A DNA stretch of 64,000 nucleotides from Methanobacteriaceae archaeon (GTDB lineage Archaea > Methanobacteriota > Methanobacteria > Methanobacteriales > Methanobacteriaceae), in the NCBI GenBank assembly GCA_013403005.1, contig JACBOA010000006.1, forward strand, positions 44,561 to 108,560. The letters run 5' to 3'. Shown one piece after another: positions 39,401-46,908 of the stretch. Position 1 is the first letter of the stretch; each line of letters starts with the position of its first letter. A model generated the notes under the pieces. That model worked only from the letters and a program-made list of their open reading frames with translations, made no database searches and had not been told where the DNA came from. A program made the position numbers and the translations under genes.

Positions 39401-39539
39401 ACACCACATCACTGTAAAGCTCCCGCATAGGATTCGTGCCATCGGGAGAGATATCCGGACCATGCAGAATTTCATAGCCCAATTCCTGGAGGATTTTTAG
39501 GGCTTCCTGTTCCACCATGTCCTCGTTGAGTCCTCTCAT
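36480..39539 (-). CDS. hsdR: Type I restriction enzyme, R (motor/nuclease) subunit
   Basis: A 1019-residue HsdR. The N-terminal nuclease has the PD-(D/E)XK motif RRPDIILFINGLPLVVIELKNP (about 142-163). Two RecA-like helicase lobes follow: P-loop HTQGSGKSL (about 302), IADEAHRS (about 401), GFTGTPL (about 431), and a WLTGFDVPSL block near 640. The C-terminus is helical and binds the methyltransferase core. It translocates and cuts unmethylated DNA with HsdM2S. Its ATG overlaps the hsdS stop by four bases (ATGA), so translation is coupled. It is full length with no frameshift. Confidence 0.96.
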   Translation of the reverse strand: MRGLNEDMVEQEALKILQELGYEILHGPDISPDGTNPMRELYSDVVLVERLREAVYRLNPDIPPTAREEVVRKVLRVESQDLLTNNQSFHRMLTDGVDVEYRADGRVVYDKALLFDFARAENNDFLAVNQFTVIENDHNRRPDIILFINGLPLVVIELKNPTDDKATLEKAYQQLQTYKSQIRSLFDFNEILIISDGMEARAGTLTSDFQRFMPWKTITGEKDDLLTMLEMEVLLRGMLNQEVLLDLLRHFIVYDESEAQVKKKMAAYHQYHAVNKAVQATLKAAGPGGDQRCGVVWHTQGSGKSLIMAFYAGKLVLEMDNPTLVVLTDRNDLDDQLYSTFASSKNILRQEPVQARDRRHIRELLQVASGGIVFTTIQKFLPEPGTEYPTLSERRNIVVIADEAHRSQYDFIDGFARHMRDALPNASFIGFTGTPLERGDKNTVAVFGNYIDIYDIEQAVEDGATVRIYYENRLVKLDLKEDEKPHIDPQFDFVTEGQEMESQEKLKSKWARMEAIVGSKTRIKRVAQDVVNHFQQRLEAMDGKGMVVCMSRRICIELYQEIIKLRPDWHHDDDDQGFLKVIMTGSASDPLNWQPHIRNKPRRKHLGDVFKDPDSSFKLAIVRDMWLTGFDVPSLHTMYIDKPMQGHGLMQTIARVNRVYKDKEGGLIVDYLGIATELKKALSQYTEGGGRGEIAFDQEEAVALMMEKYEIVSALFYGFHYQGFQKSTTSDKLKLMRDGAEFVLGQEDGKKRCLKYVNELSKAFSLAVPHPQAMKIRDDLAFFKAVRNYIVKVTGAPQALEEDLDLAIQQILSKALVSDEVVDLFQLAGLKKPDISILSDEFLMEVQGMEHKNTAAELLKRLLNDEIKTISRKNVIEARSFADMLEKTIRQYHNRSIEAVTVIEELIELARKMREAQSRGEDLGLTEYELAFYDALGVNDSAVQVLGDEVLREIAMELVKTIKNNITIDWTLRASVQAKMRVAVKKILRQYGYPPDKEKLAVKTVLEQATRICEDWVAA

Positions 39540-40879
39540 TTTATGGTGGCCTCCTTAGGAGGTTTTATTCTTATCTTACCGGACATGAGTTTGGGGAGGA
39601 GTGAGTCGCGGATTTTGGATAATTTTATATTTTGAGTTTGGTTACTCTCAATTTGACTAAAAAGAGGATTAATGAGTTTGTTATATAATTTGATAATATT
39701 TTTATCGGGTATAAGTATTTTTAAGCTTCTAAATGTTGATTTATTTATTTCTCTAAAGGTTGAACCACTGGCTAAAGAAATGATGTTCTCTTTATTCATT
39801 TTTATCCAGAAATAGAGGTAAAATATGGATAAAATTTCGTTAGGAATACAAGTAATGAAACCTTGGTTGGTGCAGGCTTCAGTAGTATTGATTGATAATT
39901 CGCCAACGGTTGCTCGGCTAGTCATCATCAATGAGTGAGGTGGAAATATTCTGGCAGAACTGTTTTTTAGCCCTGAATCGTTAATTTTCTTTTCTGATTC
40001 TGTTATGAATATTTGATTATTTGCAGTGATATCACGGGGCGAGAACCATTGAATATCTCCTTTTTCCCAATATTCTTCTTTTTTTGTTGAAGGTGTTCCT
40101 CCACCAGTAGTTTCAATAACTTTTCCAATTTCTTGAACTTCCCACCCCACAGGAATCTGACCTAACTCAGAATCAACCATCTCCCCGTCGCTGGACTTGT
40201 AAGGCCTGCCTTCTTCGTCGGGGAATTCGAAGTGAACGAACCAGTGCCGGAAGATGGCCTGGCCTATGGCTTCCAGGGTTTGGTTCATCTTGTGGTTGAG
40301 TTCGATTTTGTAATCTAGAACTGAAAGAAAGCTTGCTATCTTCTTTTGTTCATTTCTAGGGGGTAAAGCAAACTCAAATCCTAAAATTCTTGAGGGAGAA
40401 GTGTGTTTAACTGTAGTACCGCTTGCTGAAGCCAAAACCCAATGTCTATAGTTTCTATCTCTCAATTTCCAATAAATAAAGTCAGGATATGCTTCCTCAG
40501 ATATGGGAATGATTAAACCTAATCTTTGATTATGTAAAAATTTTTTACCTTCTAAAAATGGAATTTTAGCTGAATAACCTAATGTATCGCCTTCTTTACT
40601 TAAATCAGTCATTGAAACTATAATATCTCCTTCATTCAAAACATAATCTTCTGGTATTTCTCCATTATAGTACTTAAATTTTGAATCATTAAAACCTCCA
40701 CCAATTTTAAAATTACCTGGAGTTAGAAGAATGTTTGGAGTTTCTTCATCAGAAAAATATTCTCCTTTAAAAGCAAATCCATGTTTAATGTTAATTAGCT
40801 TTTCCAATTTAACGAAATCCCAATCCTCAGGAATCAATCCTATCTCGGTTTCTTTAAAATTCTCTTCATTCATATTCAT
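39536..40879 (-). CDS. hsdS: Type I restriction enzyme, S (specificity) subunit
   Basis: A 447-residue HsdS with two target recognition domains. TRD1 (about 10-190) opens with LIPEDWDFVKLEKLI, and TRD2 (about 240-430) opens with IPVGWEVQEIGKVIETTGGGTPS. Helical spacers follow each (QKKIASFLSVLDYKIELN and IKLSKIRDSLLPKLMSGKI), as expected. It sets the DNA sequence methylated and cut. The base composition of the TRDs is more AT-rich than that of hsdM and hsdR, typical of exchanged specificity modules. The start overlaps the PD-(D/E)XK-like gene by 14 bases. An ATG two codons later is an equal alternative. Confidence 0.94.
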   Translation of the reverse strand: MNMNEENFKETEIGLIPEDWDFVKLEKLINIKHGFAFKGEYFSDEETPNILLTPGNFKIGGGFNDSKFKYYNGEIPEDYVLNEGDIIVSMTDLSKEGDTLGYSAKIPFLEGKKFLHNQRLGLIIPISEEAYPDFIYWKLRDRNYRHWVLASASGTTVKHTSPSRILGFEFALPPRNEQKKIASFLSVLDYKIELNHKMNQTLEAIGQAIFRHWFVHFEFPDEEGRPYKSSDGEMVDSELGQIPVGWEVQEIGKVIETTGGGTPSTKKEEYWEKGDIQWFSPRDITANNQIFITESEKKINDSGLKNSSARIFPPHSLMMTSRATVGELSINTTEACTNQGFITCIPNEILSIFYLYFWIKMNKENIISLASGSTFREINKSTFRSLKILIPDKNIIKLYNKLINPLFSQIESNQTQNIKLSKIRDSLLPKLMSGKIRIKPPKEATIK

Positions 40880-41369
40880 CCGTTCTATACCACTTCAATT
40901 CCTCAATTCCAATAGAATTACCTACTTTGAAGTTAATAAAAAGACCATATTGATATCCTAGTTCTTTTTCTTTAATAAAAGCTTCTAATTTCTTCTTATC
41001 GCATGATCCGTCATCTCTATTGGATGTCTTTTTAATCTCCATGACCAATAGATTTTCCCGAGTAAGTCTATGATGAATTATTATATCTGGATAAACTGTT
41101 GTTCCATTTTTCTTCTTTTCATTTTCTTCACAGTCAGTAACCCATGAATTAAGTCTTTTACTATCTAATTTAGATAGATCATGACTATCTCTGTTATATT
41201 CACAGTCAACATTCCATTCAACAAATTCTCTTTGCAAATGCTCGGCCAATTTATGAGCTATTGATCTTTCGCTAGATTTTATTCTTAAAAGGGCGCTATC
41301 CTCTTTCATAAACATTTTAATAGATTTATTCACTCTATTTTTAAGTTCATTAAAGTTATAACTCATCAT
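40866..41369 (-). CDS. PD-(D/E)XK nuclease-like protein embedded in the hsd operon
   Basis: A 167-residue protein not known as part of standard type I systems. VYPDIIIHHR (about 93-102) followed 13 residues later by LVMEIKK (about 109-115) matches the PD...ExK core of restriction-endonuclease-fold proteins, with a preceding helix carrying Glu (ERSIAHKLAEHL, about 34-45). A basic, charged N-terminus and a Lys-rich helix after the core suit DNA or RNA binding. Its stop overlaps the hsdS start by 14 bases, so it is cotranslated with hsdS. An 18-codon open frame ends at its start codon (about 41373-41426) and may be a decayed N-terminus. Function as an accessory nuclease is inferred. Confidence 0.6.
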   Translation of the reverse strand: MMSYNFNELKNRVNKSIKMFMKEDSALLRIKSSERSIAHKLAEHLQREFVEWNVDCEYNRDSHDLSKLDSKRLNSWVTDCEENEKKKNGTTVYPDIIIHHRLTRENLLVMEIKKTSNRDDGSCDKKKLEAFIKEKELGYQYGLFINFKVGNSIGIEELKWYRTDEYE

Positions 41370-41479
41370 AATCCCGTTTTCAAATTCATTCTCATTTGAT
41401 CAAACATTTCATCAATGCTCATTATTTGCCATTTTTAAAGGCCTCAGACTCCCAATTTTTATATTTATCTGCCCAAAGA

Positions 41480-41660
41480 TTGATTCTATGTACCAAGTTG
41501 TGCAACAACATTTAATGCGTGATTTCATGCGCCGATTGTTGTTATTCATCATGAATATGACCATAACCACTATTGCCCTTATGTTGATTCTATGTTGATT
41601 CTATGTTGATTCTATGTTGATTCTATGTTGATTCTATGCACATTCAATGCACATTCTATG
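41480..41660. repeat. 11-bp tandem repeat TTGATTCTATG in the hsd locus
   Basis: Five perfect direct copies of TTGATTCTATG run from 41584 to 41638. They are followed by CACATTCAATG (41639-41649) and CACATTCTATG (41650-41660) and preceded by a degenerate copy at 41573-41583. An isolated perfect copy lies at 41480-41490. The array ends one base before the stop codon of the Schlafen-like gene. Eleven bases is close to one helical turn, so bound proteins would line up on one face; slippage could vary the copy number. Confidence 0.85.
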
Positions 41661-41661
41661 A

Positions 41662-42975
41662 TTAAACGAGAATGTAATAGGTATATCTGCCCTTACCTTC
41701 AGCAGTGATAACTCCCTTACTAACTAGGTCTTTCAAGTCTTTTAAAGCTGTGTATCGTCCAATATCAGGGTTTATTCGCCTGTATTCTTCGTTGGTTATT
41801 CTTCCATTCTTTAATAAGTAATCTATTGCTTTTTTTTGTCTTTCACCTATCTCACTTTTCCTTAATTGCGCATATTTATATTTTCGGATGATAACCACAA
41901 GACTCCCAGATTTAATCTCAAAAAGAGGTTCAGGTAATCCATTTTCCAGGCAGGACTTGATTATTCTCTGAGTTCCAGTACCCCACTCTTCTACAAAGCC
42001 TATTCTGTAAAAACATTTAGCTACTAAAGGATTCCTTCGTATGGAATCATGCGCTTTTTTAAGATCTTCCACGGTTAATGGTTCAGGTAGTGGTCCACAG
42101 CCCCAGATTTCTATTCTATCCTCAAATATTCTTATCTGGACATTTGAATTGATCCTGTAATCTCTATGACAGAGAGCATTGGTAACTGCTTCACGGATGG
42201 CTTCCAGTGGGTATTCAAACTCTTCAACCCTCTCCACACCTTCTATCTTCGCACTTTTCCCAATATGTTTACCTATGAATTTCAAAGCATCTTCTCTTTG
42301 ATCAATAATGGTGCCTTCAAAATTTCGCACATCCTCAAATTCATCTGTATCAATACCTTTAAACCTGGCGCATTGTGTTATGGCTTGCAAAACAAACCTT
42401 TGAGGATTAGAACCAAAAAGAAGTACTGCTGCGTTGGTTAGTTGCCCATCTCTAGTTAATTCCAGCCGGTTCAAGGCTTCTTTTTTTGGTGTTTTAGGAT
42501 CCAAATCCAGATTTCTTTTAATGGATGCAAGTTTTAGAAAGTTTTCCACTTGTTTATCATCGATATCTTCAAGGGTAGCTTCTTCTATGATCTGTTCATC
42601 CCAGGAGGTGACTCGATGTTCATTGGTTATCAAACTTCTAATTTCCGTGGATGAAAGCTTCTGATTAGTTCTCCCCACTCTGATGTAGGCCTTGTTCCGA
42701 TAGAAAACGGGTTTTTCAGTGCTTTCTGATACTTCAATCAGGATGATCTTATTTCCATTCACAAGGGGATCATCGATATAAGGAGAAACGGAAGGATCTG
42801 TTTCTCTTCTAATTTCATTTGCCAACTGTTCCAAGGTGTTTCTTCCCATACCAACTCCAATGACTTCACCATTATCATTAACCCCCACTAAGATAATCCC
42901 ACCTCTTTTGTTGGAAAAAGCGGAAATAGTTTTCATTATTGCATCTTTATCAGATAATGAAGACTTAAACTCCAT
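41662..42975 (-). CDS. Schlafen/AlbA_2-type ATP-binding protein with C-terminal winged helix
   Basis: A 437-residue protein. Residues 1-105 are a Schlafen AlbA_2 domain (MEFKSSL, AFSNKRGGIILVGVNDNGEVIGV, YIRVGRTNQKLSSTEI). Residues about 230-345 hold a GHKL-like ATPase-related region (EAIREAVTNALCHRDY, EIWGCGPLPEPLTVEDL). Residues 370-437 form a winged helix-turn-helix (NGRITNEEYRRI). Such genes are frequent companions of type I restriction loci and defence islands; regulation or RNA cleavage has been proposed. In-frame sequence continues upstream of the ATG (ending IGPDISEFLEDDEKEN) with no start codon before a stop, so the N-terminus may be truncated or use an unusual start. It lies between hsdM and the nuclease-like gene. 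Confidence 0.8.
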   Translation of the reverse strand: MEFKSSLSDKDAIMKTISAFSNKRGGIILVGVNDNGEVIGVGMGRNTLEQLANEIRRETDPSVSPYIDDPLVNGNKIILIEVSESTEKPVFYRNKAYIRVGRTNQKLSSTEIRSLITNEHRVTSWDEQIIEEATLEDIDDKQVENFLKLASIKRNLDLDPKTPKKEALNRLELTRDGQLTNAAVLLFGSNPQRFVLQAITQCARFKGIDTDEFEDVRNFEGTIIDQREDALKFIGKHIGKSAKIEGVERVEEFEYPLEAIREAVTNALCHRDYRINSNVQIRIFEDRIEIWGCGPLPEPLTVEDLKKAHDSIRRNPLVAKCFYRIGFVEEWGTGTQRIIKSCLENGLPEPLFEIKSGSLVVIIRKYKYAQLRKSEIGERQKKAIDYLLKNGRITNEEYRRINPDIGRYTALKDLKDLVSKGVITAEGKGRYTYYILV

Positions 42976-43082
42976 ATTTTCTTTCTCATCATCCTCGAGA
43001 AATTCAGATATATCTGGTCCGATTTTTAAAACCCCCCTAAATTATTATTTTAGGATTTAACACGGTTAAATTTAAATTCTTA

Positions 43083-44621
43083 CTAAATTTCATATCCTAA
43101 CATCTTTAAATTCTTGCGGATTTCTTTTTCCAACCGTTCAGACTCCTGGAATTGATCCCTCAACTCTGAGGTCAGCTTACGCATCTTCTCCTCAAACTCC
43201 TCCGGATCCTCCTCTTCCTCAGCAAAGCCCACGTAACGTCCCGGAGTGAGTATGTAGTCGTGCTTTTTAACCTCATCCAGGGTGACGGATTTGCAGAATC
43301 CACGGATATCCTCATATTCTCCGCCTTCACCCCTCCAGGCATGATAAGTATCTGCTATCTCTTTTATATCTTCATCGCTGAGTTCGCGGTGGGTGCGGTC
43401 AGCCATGTAGCCCATCTTCCTAGCATCAATGAAAAGTATTTCACCCCGACGGTCCCGGAATTTACCATTACTCTTATCCCGGCTGATGAACCACAGACAG
43501 GCTGGTATTCCAGTGTTGTAGAACAACTGGGAGGGTAAAGCCACCATACAATCAACCAGATCCCCTTTAACTATTTTTTCCCGGATTTTACCTTCCTGCC
43601 CACCGGCTGACATGGAGCCATTGGCTAGGACGAATCCAGCAATACCAGTAGGTGCGAGATGATGAATGAAGTGCTGAACCCAGGCGAAGTTGGCATTCCT
43701 CTTAGGAGGCATCCCATACTTCCAGCGCGGATCTTCCTCCAGAAGTTCTGCCTTCCAGTCCTTGTCATTAAAGGGGGGATTGGCCAGGATGTAATCAGCC
43801 TTGAGATCCCGGTGCTTGTCCTGGGTGAAAGTGTCACCCCACTGTATATTAGAATCAATACCACGGATGGCCAGGTTAATCTTACACAGCCTCCAGGTGG
43901 TCTGGTTGGACTCCTGGCCATAGATGGAAATGTCTCCCAAGCGTCCCTCATGGGATTCCACGAACTTCTCGGATTGAACGAACATCCCTCCACTGCCACA
44001 GCAGGGGTCATAGACCCGTCCCTGGTAGGGTTCAATCATCTCCACCAGAATCTTAACTATACTGCGGGGTGTGTAGAACTGGCCGCCCTTTTTCCCTTCT
44101 GCATTGGCGAACTGTCCTAAAAAGTATTCATAAACCCTGCCCAGGATGTCCTTGCTTTTACTTTCCTTATCTCCCAGGCCAATGGTTCCAATAAGATCGA
44201 TGATACCACCCAGGCTCTGCTTATCCAAAGCCTCCCGAGCATAATTTTTGGGCAAAACACCTTTAAGATCAGGGTTTTCCCTTTCAATAACCTCCATGGC
44301 ATTATCTATGAGTTTACCAATCTCCGGCTTTTTAGCATTCTTCTCTAACTGGTCCCACCGGGCCTCCGGTGGCACCCAGAAAACATTCAGAGCTAAATAC
44401 TCATCCTTATCCTCTGGATCAGCATACTCATCAGCGGTTAAACCTTCATGAACTTCTAAAAAAGCATCTGAAATATATTTTAAAAAAATAAGGCCTAAAA
44501 CCACGTGTTTATACTCAGCAGCGTCCATGTTATTTCTGAGTTTATCCGCAGCTGACCATAATTTCTGTTCAAACCCTAAATTCGCACCATTGGATGTTTT
44601 ACTGATAACCATAACCCCCAT
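43083..44621 (-). CDS. hsdM: Type I restriction enzyme, M (methyltransferase) subunit
   Basis: A 512-residue N6-adenine methyltransferase subunit. The N-terminal helical domain (FEQKLWSAADKLRNNMDAAEYKHV) is followed by the SAM-binding YDPCCGSGGMFVQS (about 198) and the catalytic ANPPFNDKDW (about 280). The C-terminus is helical and highly charged. With HsdS it methylates host sites; with HsdR it forms the restriction complex. The open frame starts with TTG at 44636; ATGs at 44621 and 44612 are more likely, and the conserved sequence begins just after 44612. It is first in the operon hsdM, Schlafen-like, nuclease-like, hsdS, hsdR. Confidence 0.96.
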   Translation of the reverse strand: MGVMVISKTSNGANLGFEQKLWSAADKLRNNMDAAEYKHVVLGLIFLKYISDAFLEVHEGLTADEYADPEDKDEYLALNVFWVPPEARWDQLEKNAKKPEIGKLIDNAMEVIERENPDLKGVLPKNYAREALDKQSLGGIIDLIGTIGLGDKESKSKDILGRVYEYFLGQFANAEGKKGGQFYTPRSIVKILVEMIEPYQGRVYDPCCGSGGMFVQSEKFVESHEGRLGDISIYGQESNQTTWRLCKINLAIRGIDSNIQWGDTFTQDKHRDLKADYILANPPFNDKDWKAELLEEDPRWKYGMPPKRNANFAWVQHFIHHLAPTGIAGFVLANGSMSAGGQEGKIREKIVKGDLVDCMVALPSQLFYNTGIPACLWFISRDKSNGKFRDRRGEILFIDARKMGYMADRTHRELSDEDIKEIADTYHAWRGEGGEYEDIRGFCKSVTLDEVKKHDYILTPGRYVGFAEEEEDPEEFEEKMRKLTSELRDQFQESERLEKEIRKNLKMLGYEI

Positions 44622-44636
44622 AAAATTCAATATCAA

Positions 44637-44923
44637 TGATAATTGGTGTCTATCTTATAATAACCTTATAATCATTTAGGATTTTATAACATTTCAGTGA
44701 ATACTTCACTAAATGTAAGGCACATCTTATTAATGGGTGGAATTAAAGATGGAGGCTATAAATGACAGATTCGATCCATAACCCAATATAGAAGAATACA
44801 AATAAAGAGCAATAGTAAAACTAGTTATCTAAATCAAAAAAAGGATTTAAATGCATGGGAAGCTCTCCCCTGACTTTTAGAAGATATTCATGTTAAAGGG
44901 TTCATGTTTAAAAAGTGGGTTAA
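44637..44923. other. Intergenic region between hsdM and ribB
   Basis: About 290 bases with no gene. It contains a small palindrome, AGTGAA-TAC-TTCACT (44696-44710), and TTATAATAACC near 44654, which on the minus strand could be part of the hsdM promoter. ATGGAGGCTATAAATGACAG near 44750 looks like a start with a ribosome binding site, but its frame closes after nine codons. Confidence 0.35.
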
Positions 44924-45601
44924 TTAAATGTCTTTAAATTTATGGTAACCTTCAATTAACTCCGCACCACTTAAGAACACTAAATCATTCTTTTTAGCAT
45001 ATTCTGCAACATCATCGGTGACCATGGAATTACCGGTGTTATCATCCATCATTTCACAGCAGACCGCCACTTCCGTTAAACCGGCCATCTCTGCCAGGGC
45101 CACACTCATCTCAGTATGCCCATGTCTTTTTAGAACATGGCCTTCTGCAGCTCTGAGGAGGGTTACATGTCCCGGGGAGCGGAAATACTTACCGAATTCG
45201 TTGTATCTCCCCTCCTTACACAGGAGTCCCAGTTCTTTTATGGTGCAGGCCCGGTCATTATCCGTGATGCCAGTGAAGGTCTTCCTATGGTTCACAGTGA
45301 TTGAGAAAGCTGATTTCTCATCATAAGGAATGTCTGTAGGTGATAATTCACCCAGAACAGGATATTTGTCTGTGGCAGCTTCCATCACATCAGTCATGAA
45401 GGGTATGCCCAGTTTGTCTGAAATCTCTGAGGATATGGGCACGCATACCAGTCCTCCAGCATCATTCCTAATGGTGGTCATGTACTGGGGGGTCATGAAC
45501 TCCGCAGCAACAATCATGTCTGTTTCCCGTTCCCGGTTATCATCATCAAATACTAAAACTATTTCTCCCTTTCTAAATGCTTCTACTGCTTTTTTTATCA
45601 T
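44924..45601 (-). CDS. ribB: 3,4-dihydroxy-2-butanone-4-phosphate synthase
   Basis: A 225-residue RibB that converts ribulose-5-phosphate to formate and dihydroxybutanone phosphate for riboflavin synthesis. The metal-binding acidic loop VFDDDNRERETDMIV (about 17-31), the TDIPYDEKSAFSITVNHRKTFTGI block and the RRHGHTE-like KRHGHTEMSVALAEMAG are all present. The flavin is needed for FMN, FAD and, in methanogens, coenzyme F420. The flavin kinase gene lies 183 bases upstream on the same strand, but the gap suggests a separate promoter. Confidence 0.96.
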   Translation of the reverse strand: MIKKAVEAFRKGEIVLVFDDDNRERETDMIVAAEFMTPQYMTTIRNDAGGLVCVPISSEISDKLGIPFMTDVMEAATDKYPVLGELSPTDIPYDEKSAFSITVNHRKTFTGITDNDRACTIKELGLLCKEGRYNEFGKYFRSPGHVTLLRAAEGHVLKRHGHTEMSVALAEMAGLTEVAVCCEMMDDNTGNSMVTDDVAEYAKKNDLVFLSGAELIEGYHKFKDI

Positions 45602-45784
45602 ATAATCACGAGATTAGATTCTTTTTTTAAAAAACTGGGTAAAATTTTTTTAATCAGAATTCTTAATTCACCACTAAAATCATTGGTTCGGCAGGGGTAT
45701 TAAATCTTTAACTCAAATCATCAAAACCAAAAAAAATATCAATAATCAAACTGACCAGGATTCTATTCTATTCAAAATTATTAT

Positions 45785-46159
45785 TCATATTATTTTAAGG
45801 GTAACAACATCCCCATCTTCAAGTTGCAGGTTTTTCCTGAGGTTCTCACCAGCCACAAATTCCAGAGTTTTATCAGAATGCTGGGTTTTCACTGGAAACA
45901 GGACAGCACCATGGATTCTGCTATTCAGCTGGGCTGGTAGGAATTTAACATCTCCAAAACCACCACTTCCCTTAATGATCCTCATTTTATCATCAAGATC
46001 ATGCACAGCCGCTGCGTCTTCTTTAGAGATTTCCAGGTTCAGGGTTCCGGGAAATGGTTCAAATCCAAGTTTTGCCTTAAATTGGTCCTTATAAACTTGT
46101 AAAGACATGAAATAACTGCCTTTATGGGTTCCGGATACTACTTTTCCTTTGATTTCCAT
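45785..46159 (-). CDS. ribK: CTP-dependent riboflavin kinase
   Basis: A 124-residue archaeal riboflavin kinase, which uses CTP rather than ATP to make FMN. KGKVVSGTHKGSYFMSL at the N-terminus (4-20) forms the nucleotide-binding lobe, FPGTLNLEI (about 37-45) is the family signature, and NSRIHGAVLFPVKTQH follows. The fused N-terminal helix-turn-helix seen in some archaeal versions is absent, so this protein is catalytic only. It begins 10 bases after the endonuclease V gene and is probably cotranscribed with it. Confidence 0.93.
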   Translation of the reverse strand: MEIKGKVVSGTHKGSYFMSLQVYKDQFKAKLGFEPFPGTLNLEISKEDAAAVHDLDDKMRIIKGSGGFGDVKFLPAQLNSRIHGAVLFPVKTQHSDKTLEFVAGENLRKNLQLEDGDVVTLKII

Positions 46160-46169
46160 GTTATTTCCT

Positions 46170-46826
46170 TTAGTTGGTATCTATTTGGTTTTTGAAAGTT
46201 TCAGTTGCCAGGATATGGGCTTGTCTTAAGGGTTCAGGGGTTTTGAAAATGCTGGTCCGCATAGTAACGTCTAGCGCAGTTTCAAGAGATATTTTATGAC
46301 CAACACTCACATATTTTCCCATAAAAAAGGCCCCAACCATGCGCTCATCATATCCTATAAGTTGGAGTTCCTGATGTGCGTGGTGTCTTTGGGTGGCCTT
46401 CTTTATATACCTTCCAGCAGTTAAGCTTTTTGCCACTCCCAGGGTGGGAACATCCAACAGCACACCCACATGAGAAGCCAGTCCAAAACCTGCAGGATGC
46501 ATAATCCCATGACCATTAACCATTAATACATCAAAATCATGATCTAAGGTTTTCACCACTGATATAACAGGATCCGCCTCCCGGACTCCAAGAAAACCAG
46601 GAATGTAGGGGAAAAATAACTGCAGATCCAGGGTTTTTCTTTCAACCACTTCCAGATCTTCCAGTTCCAGCACCACAGCCGCGGTCACTGCCTGATTATC
46701 CATGGAAAAAGAAACATCAGCTCCTGCAACCAGCTCTAACTTACTGAAACAGTCTTCTTCCACCACTTTCTCACTCAAAGAGTATTGTATGCTGGTTAAA
46801 AGCTGGGTTAGGTTTAATGAACACAT
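46170..46826 (-). CDS. nfi: Endonuclease V
   Basis: A 218-residue endonuclease V, which nicks DNA (or RNA) one base 3' of deoxyinosine and similar lesions. The metal-binding Asp is in LVAGADVSFS (about 32-41), the lesion pocket is PYIPGFLGVREAD (about 76-88), and the second acidic site and wedge are in VLMVNGHGIMHPAGFGLASHVGV (about 103-125). All key residues are intact. It is upstream of ribK with a 10-base gap. There is no ribosome binding site; TATAA directly before the ATG suggests an uncertain start. Confidence 0.93.
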   Translation of the reverse strand: MCSLNLTQLLTSIQYSLSEKVVEEDCFSKLELVAGADVSFSMDNQAVTAAVVLELEDLEVVERKTLDLQLFFPYIPGFLGVREADPVISVVKTLDHDFDVLMVNGHGIMHPAGFGLASHVGVLLDVPTLGVAKSLTAGRYIKKATQRHHAHQELQLIGYDERMVGAFFMGKYVSVGHKISLETALDVTMRTSIFKTPEPLRQAHILATETFKNQIDTN

Positions 46827-46908
46827 TTATACAATTTTAATTTTCATTCTTTTCTATGATTTGCAGGATTAAAATTTCAATGCAGTTTCACTAGCAAGAT
46901 GCCTGGTT

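Noticed and set aside
36480..39539. Plus-strand frames of 60-99 codons inside hsdR
   Set aside because: They are antisense shadows of a full-length hsdR and have no supporting signals.
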